A stretch of DNA of 64,000 nucleotides from Bacteroidota bacterium (GTDB lineage: Bacteria > Bacteroidota > Bacteroidia > AKYH767-A > 2013-40CM-41-45): positions 744,001 to 808,000 of the forward strand of contig JADKKE010000032.1 of assembly GCA_016720655.1 (NCBI GenBank), written 5' to 3'. This document shows positions 7,615 to 15,923 of the stretch, piece after piece. Within the stretch, counting starts at the first letter, position 1. Each line of letters begins with the position of its first letter. The notes below the pieces were generated by a model that did no database searches, had not been told where the DNA came from, and was given only the letters and a program-made list of their open reading frames with translations. The position numbers and the translations under genes were made by a program.

Positions 7615-9944
7615 ATGAAGTCGAATTATTTAGAGCAATTGAATGAAGCACAACGGGAAGCAGTTCTTCAATCAGAAGGGCCGGTAATGATCATCGCCGG
7701 TGCAGGATCGGGAAAGACACGTGTGCTGACATACAGAATTGCTCATTTGCTGGAAAAAGGAATTGATGCCTTTCACATATTATCACTCACATTTACCAAT
7801 AAAGCAGCGCGGGAAATGCGTGACCGCATTGAGCGAATTGCAGGGAATGAAGCGAAAAATTTATGGATGGGAACTTTCCACGCGGTATTCGCAAAAGTGC
7901 TGCGTATAGAATCAGAAAAGCTGGGTTTCCCTTCTAATTTTACTATTTACGATACAGACGATTCAAAAAGTTTGCTGAAGGATATCATTCGGGAGCAAGG
8001 GCTGGACGATAAGATTTATAAACCGGATGTGGTTCTCAACAGGATTTCTGCTGCGAAAAATAATTTTGTATTCCTGGAAAGAGTATCAGGATAATCCAAG
8101 TTTTGTGAGTGATGATCATTCCAGTGGCAGACCGAAAATTGGTCAGTTGTACGAGCTGTATGTGAAACGTTGTTTTAAAGCATCGGGAATGGACTTCGAT
8201 GATTTACTTTTAACATGCACGTATTGCTTGCACGGTATCCTGAAATATTGCACAAGTACCAGCACAAATTCCGGTACATTCTTGTTGATGAGTTTCAGGA
8301 CACGAATTTTGCTCAATATGCTGTATTGAAAAAGTTGTCGGCTGCATTCGAAAATATTTGCGTCGTCGGGGATGATGCTCAATCGATTTATGCATTCCGG
8401 GGAGCGAATATTCAAAATATTCTTTCCTATGAAAGGGATTTTCCGGATCTGAAAATATTTAAACTCGAACAGAATTATCGTTCGACAAAAAATATTGTGC
8501 ATGCTGCCAACAGTGTCATTGATAAGAACAAAAGTCAGCTAAAGAAAAGTGTCTGGACCGATAACGACCTCGGTGAAAAAATTTCGCTGATGCGGGCTTT
8601 GAGTGATAACGAAGAGGGAGTAATGGTTGCCAACTCTATTTTCGAAACAAAAGTAAATCGTCAGTGGAGAAATAAAGACTTTGCCATTCTGTACCGGACC
8701 AATGCCCAGTCCAGAGCCATGGAAGAAGCGCTCCGTAAAATGAATATTCATTACCGGATTTATGGAGGCTTGTCATTTTACAAACGGAAAGAAATTAAAG
8801 ATCTGCTTGCTTATTTTCGCCTCACAATTAATCCGCACGATGAAGAAGCCTTGAAGCGAATCATCAATGTTCCGGCACGTGGTATTGGAAAGACAACCAT
8901 TGAGAAAATGGTGATCACCAGTGCAGGAGAAGACAAAAGTCTTTGGCAAATTATCGCCGATCCAACACAAAACCCGTGTGGTTTCAACAGTGGTACACTT
9001 GGAAGGATACAGGATTTCGTGACGATGATGAAAAGCTTTTCTGTGAGAATGAAAACAGAAAATGCATTCGAACTTGCGTCCGGGATTTCAACTTCAACGG
9101 GCTTGTTGCGCGAACTGTATTCTGACAAAACTCCGGAAGGACTGAGCCGCTACGAGAATGTACAGGAATTATTGAATGGTATTCGTGAATTCGTTGATAC
9201 AGGTCGAAGCATTACTCCCAAAAGCGATGAAGAGATCAATCAGGATCCTGATGCATTGCGTTCCCTTGACCAGTTTATGCAGGATATCGCCTTGCTCACG
9301 GATGCGGATGACGATGATCCTGAAAACAACGATAAAGTAAGCCTGATGACAATTCATGCTGCAAAAGGCCTTGAATTTCCTGCAGTCTACATTGTGGGTT
9401 TGGAAGAGAATCTTTCCCATCGCAGATGTCTATGGATTCAAGGGAAGACTTGGAAGAGGAGCGACGACTTTTTTATGTTGCCATTACCCGGGCTGAAAAG
9501 AAGCTTACGATTTCTTTTGCGAATTCCAGATACAAATGGGGTAATTTAATCAATTGCGAGCCCAGCAGGTTTATTGAAGAGATTGATCCGGATTATGTGG
9601 AGGAAATCGGAGGACAGACACACAAGCATCATGGAAATTTATTCTATGACCAGCATATGGATGAACGCTGGGATCCACGGACTGTAAAAAAAGAAACGAT
9701 TGCATCCAGAGCCAAACCGGCCCCACATTTGAAAAAAATCGAATCATCGGAAGTTGATAATTTCATTTCGGATGATGCAGCTGCAATCCAAGCCGGAATG
9801 CAGGTTGAGCATCAACGTTTTGGTCCGGGGAAGGTACTTTTGGTTGAAGGAAATGCTTCTGATCTTAAGGCAACAGTCTTTTTTCAGGGTTTTGGCCAAA
9901 AACAACTGCTTTTGAAGTATGCAAAACTCAAGATCATTGGATGA
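7615..9944 (+). pseudogene. UvrD/PcrA-type ATP-dependent DNA helicase, frame broken by three small indels (likely sequence error)
   Basis: Superfamily 1A 3'-5' DNA helicase of the UvrD/PcrA group (repair, rolling-circle replication, RecA removal). All motifs are present in order but in shifting frames: AGAGSGKT (Walker A) and TFTNKAAREM in 7615-8080; MDFDDLL in a second frame to about 8208; VDEFQDTN, GDDAQSIYAFRG, QNYRSTKNIV and TIHAAKGLEFP in a third frame to 9413; EERRLFYVAITRAEKKL and a C-terminal Tudor-like QVEHQRFGPGKV domain in the last. Shifts fall at 8078-8080 (net one extra base), T run 8208-8211 (one short) and T run 9413-9415 (one short). Repaired, it encodes about 776 residues, normal for the family. 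Reading continuity and motif conservation indicate an intact gene in the organism. Confidence 0.9.
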
Positions 9945-9967
9945 TAGCTATGTTTTGAATATATTTG
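9937..9967 (+). promoter_or_regulatory. Promoter of the DUF4290 gene
   Basis: TTG at 9937-9939, a 20-base spacer, then TATATTTG at 9960-9967, an exact TAnnTTTG match. It overlaps the last codons of the helicase gene and leaves a leader of about 80 bases containing a GAGTCA/TGACTC inverted repeat with a T-rich loop (9993-10015). Confidence 0.55.
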
Positions 9968-10053
9968 TTCGCGTATCAGACATTCTGGTTCTGAGTCATT
10001 TGTTTTTTTTGACTCGAATAAAGGTCTGAATATTTTTCCCTTAAATTTTTTAC

Positions 10054-10737
10054 ATGTCAAAAATACAAAAGAAAAGTTCCTCCTTGGACTGGAGTGCTGG
10101 TATGGAATACAATAGCCAGCGGGAATTGCTTCCGATATCTGAATACGGTCGCAGCATCCGGAACATGGTTACCTATGCGGTAACAATTGAAGATCGCGAA
10201 GCGAGAAATAAAGCTGCTCAGGCTATTGTTACCGCCATGGCTTGTCTAAACCCGCAAGTGCGTGAATTGGTAGATTATAAACACAAATTGTGGGATCACC
10301 TGTTCATTCTTTCGGATTTCCAACTGGATGTAGACTCTCCATTTCCGATTCCCTCCAAAGAATTAGTCAAAGCAAAACCGCGTCAACTCCAATACCCGAG
10401 TAGCGATATTCGCTACAAGTATTATGGCAAGGTAATGGAAGCTATGATCCGGAAGATTGCCGAGATGGAAGAAAGTCCGCGCAAGGAGCAGATCACTCAG
10501 AATCTTGCCAACTTCATGAAAATGTCTTACCTCACATGGAACAAAGACACTGTTGATGATTCGACTATTCTGAAACATCTCGAAGAATTATCAAAAGGAA
10601 GTCTGCGATTGCATGAATCTGCTAAATTGAATCACACAGCAGAAATTCTGGCCATGAACAAAGAAAAAATGCAGCGTGAAAACATTCTGAAGAATAAAAA
10701 CAAAAGGATGATCAAAGGAAAAGGGAAGCGGAAATAA
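10054..10737 (+). CDS. DUF4290 domain protein
   Basis: Cytoplasmic 227-residue protein of the Bacteroidota-restricted DUF4290 family; function unknown. The conserved core MEYNSQRELLPISEYGRSI near residue 17 and the following KAAQAIVTAMACLNPQVREL segment are typical. The protein is predicted mostly helical, without signal peptide or membrane segment, and ends in a strongly basic tail (KNKNKRMIKGKGKRK), suggesting nucleic-acid or ribosome contact, which is inference only. In this window it lies between the helicase and the desaturase genes; in many relatives DUF4290 is found beside murA, which is two genes downstream here. Confidence 0.82.
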   Translation: MSKIQKKSSSLDWSAGMEYNSQRELLPISEYGRSIRNMVTYAVTIEDREARNKAAQAIVTAMACLNPQVRELVDYKHKLWDHLFILSDFQLDVDSPFPIPSKELVKAKPRQLQYPSSDIRYKYYGKVMEAMIRKIAEMEESPRKEQITQNLANFMKMSYLTWNKDTVDDSTILKHLEELSKGSLRLHESAKLNHTAEILAMNKEKMQRENILKNKNKRMIKGKGKRK

Positions 10738-10750
10738 TTATTCACTCCGG

Positions 10751-10758
10751 TATTTTTG
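10751..10758 (+). promoter_or_regulatory. Putative -7 element of the desaturase gene
   Basis: TATTTTTG matches TAnnTTTG and lies 48 bases before the desaturase ATG. No convincing -33 element is seen. Confidence 0.4.
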
Positions 10759-10806
10759 CCCGGTAATGTTTCCTGCAACAATTGATTATTTTATCCGAAG
10801 AATTCA

Positions 10807-11784
10807 ATGACTTCAACCCATTCGTTTCGTTATTCCGAAGAACCGGAACCTCATAAGCAGCGCACCAAACAGATACTTTCCAATCATCCGGATGTGCGTC
10901 AACTCATCGGAAAGAATCCATACACCATTCTGGCCATTCTCTTTTGCGTGGGTTCTATGGTATTCTTGTCATGGCTTTTAAAGGATTCCCCCTGGTGGGC
11001 AATGTTATTGGTTGCGTATTGTGTTGGAGCATTCTTTAATCACGCTTTGTTTGTATTGATTCACGAATGTTCTCACAACCTCTTATTTAAAAAGAAAAGT
11101 TGGAATTATATTGCGTCTATCGTGGCCAATTTGCCTCATGGATTACCGAGTGCAGTTTCATTTACCAGGTATCATCTGATGCATCATTCGTATCAGGGTC
11201 ACCACGATTGGGATGCTGATCTTCCTGACTTTTGGGAAGCCCGTATTTTCGGAAATAACTTTTTTAGCAAAGCCTTGTGGTTGTTTTTATTTCCATTCTT
11301 TCAATTGATCAGGACCTTTCGTTTGAAAACGATCAAGCCGGTAGACAGCTGGATTGTGACAAACTGGCTAATTCAATTTTCGTTTGATGCGCTCATCTGG
11401 TGGATGTGGGGACCACAGGCATTTGTTTTCCTTTTACTCAGTTTTTTCTTTTCTGTCGGCTTGCATCCCCTTGGTGCACGATGGATCCAGGAGCATTACC
11501 TGACTTTGGATGAAAAACAGGAAACTTACAGCTATTACGGACCATTAAACATTGTGGCGTTCAATGTGGGTTTTCACAATGAACATCATGATTTCCCTTC
11601 TGTTCCCTGGAACAAATTGCCGGAGATAAAAAGCAAAGCGCCCGAATACTACAATCCACTGAAAGCACACCGATCCTGGACATTGCTCTTTTTCCGTTTT
11701 TTATTTGATAACAAAATCACTTTACATTCCAGAATGGTACGTAAAGAAAAAGTACGTATTCCTGTCACTGAACAGAAATCATGA
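10807..11784 (+). CDS. DEGS-like sphingolipid Delta4 / fatty acid desaturase
   Basis: Integral-membrane di-iron desaturase. The 325 residues carry the three histidine boxes HECSH (86-90), HLMHH (123-127) and HNEHH (257-261). More specifically it reads like animal and fungal dihydroceramide Delta4-desaturase (DEGS1, 323 residues): an N-terminal FRYSEEPEPHKQRTKQIL block (7-24) resembling the Lipid_DES domain, ANLPHGLPSAVSFTRYH, GLHPLGARWIQEHY, and ETYSYYGPLNIVAFNVGFHNEHHDFP, which is nearly residue-for-residue the eukaryotic motif. Four or more membrane segments are evident (about 40-58, 64-85, 155-170, 185-218). The likely substrate is a long-chain base or ceramide, but another acyl lipid cannot be excluded. 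A terminator follows, and a -7 element precedes, so it is probably transcribed alone. Confidence 0.85.
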   Translation: MTSTHSFRYSEEPEPHKQRTKQILSNHPDVRQLIGKNPYTILAILFCVGSMVFLSWLLKDSPWWAMLLVAYCVGAFFNHALFVLIHECSHNLLFKKKSWNYIASIVANLPHGLPSAVSFTRYHLMHHSYQGHHDWDADLPDFWEARIFGNNFFSKALWLFLFPFFQLIRTFRLKTIKPVDSWIVTNWLIQFSFDALIWWMWGPQAFVFLLLSFFFSVGLHPLGARWIQEHYLTLDEKQETYSYYGPLNIVAFNVGFHNEHHDFPSVPWNKLPEIKSKAPEYYNPLKAHRSWTLLFFRFLFDNKITLHSRMVRKEKVRIPVTEQKS

Positions 11785-11814
11785 TAGTTAACCTTGTATT
11801 TGAAAGATAAAATT

Positions 11815-11838
11815 AACGCCGGAATTACCGGCGTTTTT
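11815..11838 (+). terminator. Rho-independent terminator after the desaturase gene
   Basis: Perfect eight-base stem AACGCCGG/CCGGCGTT with a five-base loop and a T5 run. Confidence 0.85.
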
Positions 11839-11979
11839 CATTTAATTGTGTTCAAAACTTTTACGATTTTTCAAATCTCATTCAACAAGCCTTTCTTATT
11901 TCGTAGTTCAATTCAGGGAGCGGAAAATCACCGAATCTCATGAAAGTAATCGTACCTCAATCCAGTTAAAATAACAGTG

Positions 11980-13293
11980 ATGGGAAATAGTTTTGAAGTA
12001 GTAGGTGGACTAGAATTACATGGCGAAATCACTCCCCAGGGAGCAAAGAATGAAGCTTTGCAAATCATTTGCGCCACCTTGTTGACAGGAGATAAAGTGG
12101 TGATCAAGAATATTCCGGACATCCGTGATGTGAACAAGCTGATTGAACTATTGCAGCACCTTGGGGTTCATGTCGAACAAACAGGAGTTCTCAAAGGCGA
12201 ATTCACTTTTGAAGCGAAGAATATCAACATCGATTATCTCGATACTTCAGAATTTAAAAAGCAAGCTTCCGCATTGCGAGGGTCTATAATGATTGTAGGG
12301 CCACTGCTGGCACGCTTTGGAAAGGCCAGGATCCCGAAACCGGGTGGTGACAAAATTGGAAGAAGAAGGCTGGATACTCACTTCATTGGCTTTCAAAGTC
12401 TGGGTGCAGAGTTTGACTACAACGACAAGGATAGTTTTTACAATGTCAAGGCAAAAAAACTGAAGGGATGTTACATGTTGTTGGACGAAGCCTCAGTAAC
12501 AGGAACTGCGAACATTGTCATGGCTGCTGTTTTGGCTGAAGGTCAAACTACGATTTACAATGCAGCTTGTGAACCTTACATCCAGCAATTGTGCAACATG
12601 CTGAACAGGATGGGGGCAAAAATTTCCGGCATTGGTTCTAATCTTTTGAAAATTGAAGGTGTCGGGAGTTTGAAAGGAACTACTCATAAATTATTACCCG
12701 ACATGATTGAAATAGGCTCTTTCATAGGGCTTGCTGCAATGACGAAATCGGAGATCACAATTAAGGATGTGAGCTACGAAAATCTTGGTGTCATCCCTGG
12801 GGTGTTTGAGAGAATGGGAATAAAAATGGAGAGGCGTGGTGATGATTTATTCCTGCCACGACAAGAGCATTATGAAATAGAAACGTTCATCGACGGATCT
12901 ATTCTCACTGTAGCCGATGCAATTTGGCCCGGCTTTACTCCCGATTTGTTGAGTGTGATTCTGGTCACGGCAACGCAAGCCAATGGAACTGTCCTGATTC
13001 ATCAAAAAATGTTTGAGAGTCGTTTGTTTTTCGTCGATAAACTCATTGACATGGGTGCGCAGATTATTTTGTGTGATCCACACCGGGCAACAGTGATAGG
13101 ACTGAATAGGAAATTTCCACTTCGCGCAATTCAGATGACTTCACCTGATATCCGGGCAGGAGTCGCTTTGTTGATCGCTGCCATGTCGGCCAAAGGAAAG
13201 AGTGTAATCCATAATATTGAACAGATCGACCGGGGATACCAAAGAATCGATGAGCGACTTAATGCTCTGGGAGCAAGCATAACAAGGGTTTGA
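11980..13293 (+). CDS. murA: UDP-N-acetylglucosamine 1-carboxyvinyltransferase, Asp-type active site
   Basis: First committed enzyme of peptidoglycan synthesis: transfers enolpyruvate from PEP to UDP-GlcNAc in the cytosol. The 437 residues show the N-terminal GAKNEALQIICATLL with the catalytic-site Lys-Asn, and the catalytic loop PKPGGDKIGRRRLDTH, where residue 124 is Asp in place of the Cys (Cys115 in E. coli) that fosfomycin alkylates. Replacement by Asp is known in several groups and leaves the enzyme active but fosfomycin-insensitive. The C-terminal DIRAGVALLIAAMSAKGKS block is typical. ATG at 11980 is chosen; the GTG directly before it is in frame but less likely. Confidence 0.95.
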   Translation: MGNSFEVVGGLELHGEITPQGAKNEALQIICATLLTGDKVVIKNIPDIRDVNKLIELLQHLGVHVEQTGVLKGEFTFEAKNINIDYLDTSEFKKQASALRGSIMIVGPLLARFGKARIPKPGGDKIGRRRLDTHFIGFQSLGAEFDYNDKDSFYNVKAKKLKGCYMLLDEASVTGTANIVMAAVLAEGQTTIYNAACEPYIQQLCNMLNRMGAKISGIGSNLLKIEGVGSLKGTTHKLLPDMIEIGSFIGLAAMTKSEITIKDVSYENLGVIPGVFERMGIKMERRGDDLFLPRQEHYEIETFIDGSILTVADAIWPGFTPDLLSVILVTATQANGTVLIHQKMFESRLFFVDKLIDMGAQIILCDPHRATVIGLNRKFPLRAIQMTSPDIRAGVALLIAAMSAKGKSVIHNIEQIDRGYQRIDERLNALGASITRV

Positions 13294-13319
13294 GAGTTCT
13301 GGATTTCTGTGTAAATCAC

Positions 13320-13327
13320 TATATTTG
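13320..13327 (+). promoter_or_regulatory. -7 element of the TlpA-like gene
   Basis: TATATTTG, an exact TAnnTTTG match, lies 51 bases before the ATG at 13379 and 26 bases after the murA stop codon; it supports the later start. Confidence 0.45.
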
Positions 13328-13378
13328 CAAGCTAATTGGCAGGATTTTTGTCTAAAGGAAGCCTTCAAAACCAAAATA

Positions 13379-13903
13379 ATGAAAAAAATAGCTCTTTTAA
13401 TTGTCGTTCTCCTTTCTTCCGGGATTTCACGGATTTCTGCACAGCAGCTTCCAGTTGGAACTGAAATTGGGAACCTTGCTCCGGATATCAAATTGAACAC
13501 AGCGGATGGCAAGGCACTCCCGCTTTCTTCTTTGAGAGGGAAAATCGTTTTGATCGACTTTTGGGCATCCTGGTGCGGACCTTGCAGGATGGAAAATCCA
13601 AATGTTGTAAAAGCATTCCACAAGTACAAAAACGCGAAATATTCGAAAGCAAAAGGATTCACTATCTATAGTGTATCTCTCGACAAAGCGAAAGACCCAT
13701 GGCTGGGAGCAATCAAACAAGATGCTTTGGAATGGCCGAATCACGTGAGTGACCTCAAATGGTGGTATTCTGATGCAGCCCGTTTATACGGAGTTCAGTC
13801 GATCCCTACCAATTGGCTGATCGATGAAAAAGGTGTAATAATTGCCAAAGATCTTAGAGGAGCAACCCTTGAACAACAGCTGGAAAAGCTCGTTGTCAAA
13901 TAA
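13379..13903 (+). CDS. Exported TlpA/ResA-like thioredoxin-fold protein
   Basis: Probable periplasmic thiol-disulfide oxidoreductase. The 174-residue product has a signal peptide (MKKIALLIVVLLSSG, cleavage near ISAQ, residue 22), then an AhpC/TSA-type thioredoxin domain: GNLAPDIKLNTADGK, DFWASWCGPCR with the active-site WCGPC at 65-69, and the cis-Pro loop GVQSIPTNWLID. The insertion between the first helix and the second strand is of the TlpA/ResA kind. Partner proteins cannot be deduced; neighbours murA and grpE are unrelated. The open frame begins 18 codons earlier at 13325, but the signal peptide and a -7 element fix the start at 13379. Confidence 0.88.
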   Translation: MKKIALLIVVLLSSGISRISAQQLPVGTEIGNLAPDIKLNTADGKALPLSSLRGKIVLIDFWASWCGPCRMENPNVVKAFHKYKNAKYSKAKGFTIYSVSLDKAKDPWLGAIKQDALEWPNHVSDLKWWYSDAARLYGVQSIPTNWLIDEKGVIIAKDLRGATLEQQLEKLVVK

Positions 13904-13921
13904 ACAGCATTAAATTCATAG

Positions 13922-13957
13922 GAAAAGACAGAAGAGCCTGTGTTCTTCTGTCTTTTC
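13922..13957 (+). terminator. Rho-independent terminator after the TlpA-like gene
   Basis: Fourteen-base stem GAAAAGACAGAAGA/TCTTCTGTCTTTTC around an eight-base loop, followed by ATTTAT. Strong structure with a weak T tract. Confidence 0.75.
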
Positions 13958-14052
13958 ATTTATACCCTGACAATTTGGCTTTTCAGAATCACGTGGCAAA
14001 ATCCTTGAGAAAGCTAAAAGCCTTCAATTTTCGAAAAAAAATAAATCCTGAT

Positions 14053-14634
14053 ATGAAGTCCAATCACGATATGAATCAGACAATTGACCAGAATTCAGAA
14101 GAAAAATCCATACCCGCGGATATGAATCAAGACGAGAAACCATTCGATGAAGCAGCATTGCCGGCAGCAGAAGAAGCGGAATTAGATCCGGTTGCTAAAC
14201 TCGAGGTAGAATTATCCGAAACAAAGGACAGACTCTTAAGGCTCTTTTCGGAATTTGATAATTATAAGAAAAGGGTTGCACGTGATCGGATTGAGCAAAA
14301 CAAGATGGCAGGAGCAGATATTTTCCTGTCCATTCTTCCCATCATTGATGACCTGGAACGAGCGTTGAAATCATTTCCTCAAACAAAGGAAGCAGAATCA
14401 GTGAAAGAAGGTGTGCAATTGATTTATAACAAAATTAAATCAACGACAGAATCAAAAGGGCTCAAAGCCATGGATGCTGCCGGAAAACTGTTTGATGCCG
14501 ATTTGCATGATGCAATTACAAATGTGCCAGCTCCGACAGAAGACTTGAAAGGAAAAGTAATCGAAGAAGTTGAAAGGGGATATTACCTTAATGATAAAGT
14601 AATACGTCACGCAAAAGTAATTGTAGGGAATTAA
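14053..14634 (+). CDS. grpE: Nucleotide exchange factor GrpE
   Basis: Releases ADP from DnaK in the Hsp70 cycle; cytosolic homodimer. The product has an acidic, disordered N terminus (about 1-55), a long coiled coil beginning LDPVAKLEVELSETKDRLLR, the GrpE hallmark FDNYKKRVARDRI, and a C-terminal beta-wing ending with EEVERGYYLNDKVIRHAKVIVGN. Starting at the ATG at 14053 gives 193 residues; a TTG at 13975 in the same frame would add 26 basic residues and is less likely. It is followed by dnaJ at a gap of 61 bases, so the two are co-expressed chaperone partners. Confidence 0.94.
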   Translation: MKSNHDMNQTIDQNSEEKSIPADMNQDEKPFDEAALPAAEEAELDPVAKLEVELSETKDRLLRLFSEFDNYKKRVARDRIEQNKMAGADIFLSILPIIDDLERALKSFPQTKEAESVKEGVQLIYNKIKSTTESKGLKAMDAAGKLFDADLHDAITNVPAPTEDLKGKVIEEVERGYYLNDKVIRHAKVIVGN

Positions 14635-14695
14635 ATATACGGAAGGAAACCCGTTCGGATCCGATCGGGATTTCGCTTCAATCTGAATACTGATT

Positions 14696-15850
14696 ATGTC
14701 TAAAAGAGATTACTACGAAGTACTCGGGGTGCAAAAAAATGCGACGGAAGCTGAGATAAAAAAAGCTTACCGTCAAATGGCATTGAAATTTCACCCGGAT
14801 AAAAATCCCGGCAACAAAGAAGCAGAAGACAAATTTAAAGAAGCAGCTGAAGCTTACGAAGTGCTAAGCAATACTGAAAAGAAGCAGCGCTACGATCAGT
14901 TTGGTCACCAAAGTGTAGGCGGAAACGGTGGGTATGGTGGAGGAGGAATGAACATGGAAGATATCTTCTCTCATTTTGGAGATATCTTTGGTTCTGAAGG
15001 CAGTCCGTTTGAGAGTTTCTTCGGAGGAAATCGCGGAGGTGGTGGCAGAAGGGTGAATCGGGGTACCAATCTTCGCATTAAAGTTAAATTGACTCTCGAA
15101 GAAATTGCACATGGAGTTGAAAAGAAAATCAAGGTTAATAAACTTGTAGGTTGTGCAACATGCAAAGGTTCCGGAGCACAGGATGGGGCATCTTTTCACC
15201 GCTGTGCTTCTTGCGCCGGTACCGGTCAGGTACACAGAGTGACGAATACCTTCATTGGTCAGATGAGAACCACGGCAACTTGCCCAACTTGCCATGGCGA
15301 AGGACAAACCATCGCTGATAAGTGTAAGACGTGTTCCGGCTCGGGTGTGCAAAGAGGTGAAGAAGTAATTTCGATTAATATTCCTGCAGGTGTAGGTGAA
15401 GGGATGCAACTTACGGTTAGTGGAAAAGGAAATGCAGCAGAACGGGGGGGTATACCCGGAGATCTTTTGATTATAATTGAAGAGGCGCTGCACCCGCATT
15501 TTCATCGGGATGGAAACCAGCTTTTACATGATTTGTATCTGAATTTTGCAGATGCTGCACTAGGAATATCTGTTGAAATTCCAACCCTTGAAGGTAAAGC
15601 GAAAGTTAAAATTGATGCAGGTACTCAGGCAGGGAAAGTATTGCGACTGAAGGGGAAAGGCCTTCCATCGGTGAATAGCTACGGGCGAGGTGATTTGTTG
15701 GTCAATATCAACGTTTGGACGCCACAGCATCTTTCTTCTGAAGAAAAGAAATTACTCGATCAATTGCGTCAATCTCCAAATTTTAAACCAAACCCGGGAA
15801 AAGGAGACAAAAGCTTTTATGATAAGATGAGGGAGTTTTTTCATTCCTGA
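14696..15850 (+). CDS. dnaJ: Chaperone DnaJ
   Basis: Hsp40 co-chaperone that delivers substrates to DnaK and stimulates its ATPase. The 384 residues contain a J domain (1-70, with HPD in KFHPDKNPG), a Gly/Phe-rich linker with GGYGGGGMN and SFFGGNRGGGG, four CxxCxGxG zinc repeats (CATCKGSG, CASCAGTG, CPTCHGEG, CKTCSGSG), and the C-terminal substrate-binding domains with IPAGVGEGMQ and VKIDAGTQAGKVLRLKGKGLP. Full-length type I DnaJ, in one operon with grpE; dnaK is not in this window. Confidence 0.97.
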   Translation: MSKRDYYEVLGVQKNATEAEIKKAYRQMALKFHPDKNPGNKEAEDKFKEAAEAYEVLSNTEKKQRYDQFGHQSVGGNGGYGGGGMNMEDIFSHFGDIFGSEGSPFESFFGGNRGGGGRRVNRGTNLRIKVKLTLEEIAHGVEKKIKVNKLVGCATCKGSGAQDGASFHRCASCAGTGQVHRVTNTFIGQMRTTATCPTCHGEGQTIADKCKTCSGSGVQRGEEVISINIPAGVGEGMQLTVSGKGNAAERGGIPGDLLIIIEEALHPHFHRDGNQLLHDLYLNFADAALGISVEIPTLEGKAKVKIDAGTQAGKVLRLKGKGLPSVNSYGRGDLLVNINVWTPQHLSSEEKKLLDQLRQSPNFKPNPGKGDKSFYDKMREFFHS

Positions 15851-15868
15851 TTTTTCTAATAATATTTC

Positions 15869-15905
15869 AATCCCCGGCTGAATTTAGCCGGGGATTGTTA
15901 TTTTT
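15869..15905 (+). terminator. Rho-independent terminator after dnaJ
   Basis: Eleven-base stem AATCCCCGGCT/AGCCGGGGATT with a six-base loop, followed by GTTATTTTT. The T tract doubles as the -7 element of the next gene. Confidence 0.85.
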
Positions 15906-15906
15906 G
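15899..15906 (+). promoter_or_regulatory. -7 element of the ABC exporter operon
   Basis: TATTTTTG matches TAnnTTTG, overlaps the T tract of the dnaJ terminator and is 17 bases before the ATG at 15924. Confidence 0.45.
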
Positions 15907-15923
15907 ATCGCTTAACAATACGT

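Noticed and set aside
8215..9549. Treating the helicase pieces as three or four separate genes
   Set aside because: Motifs run on without gap across the breaks; small indels explain it fully.
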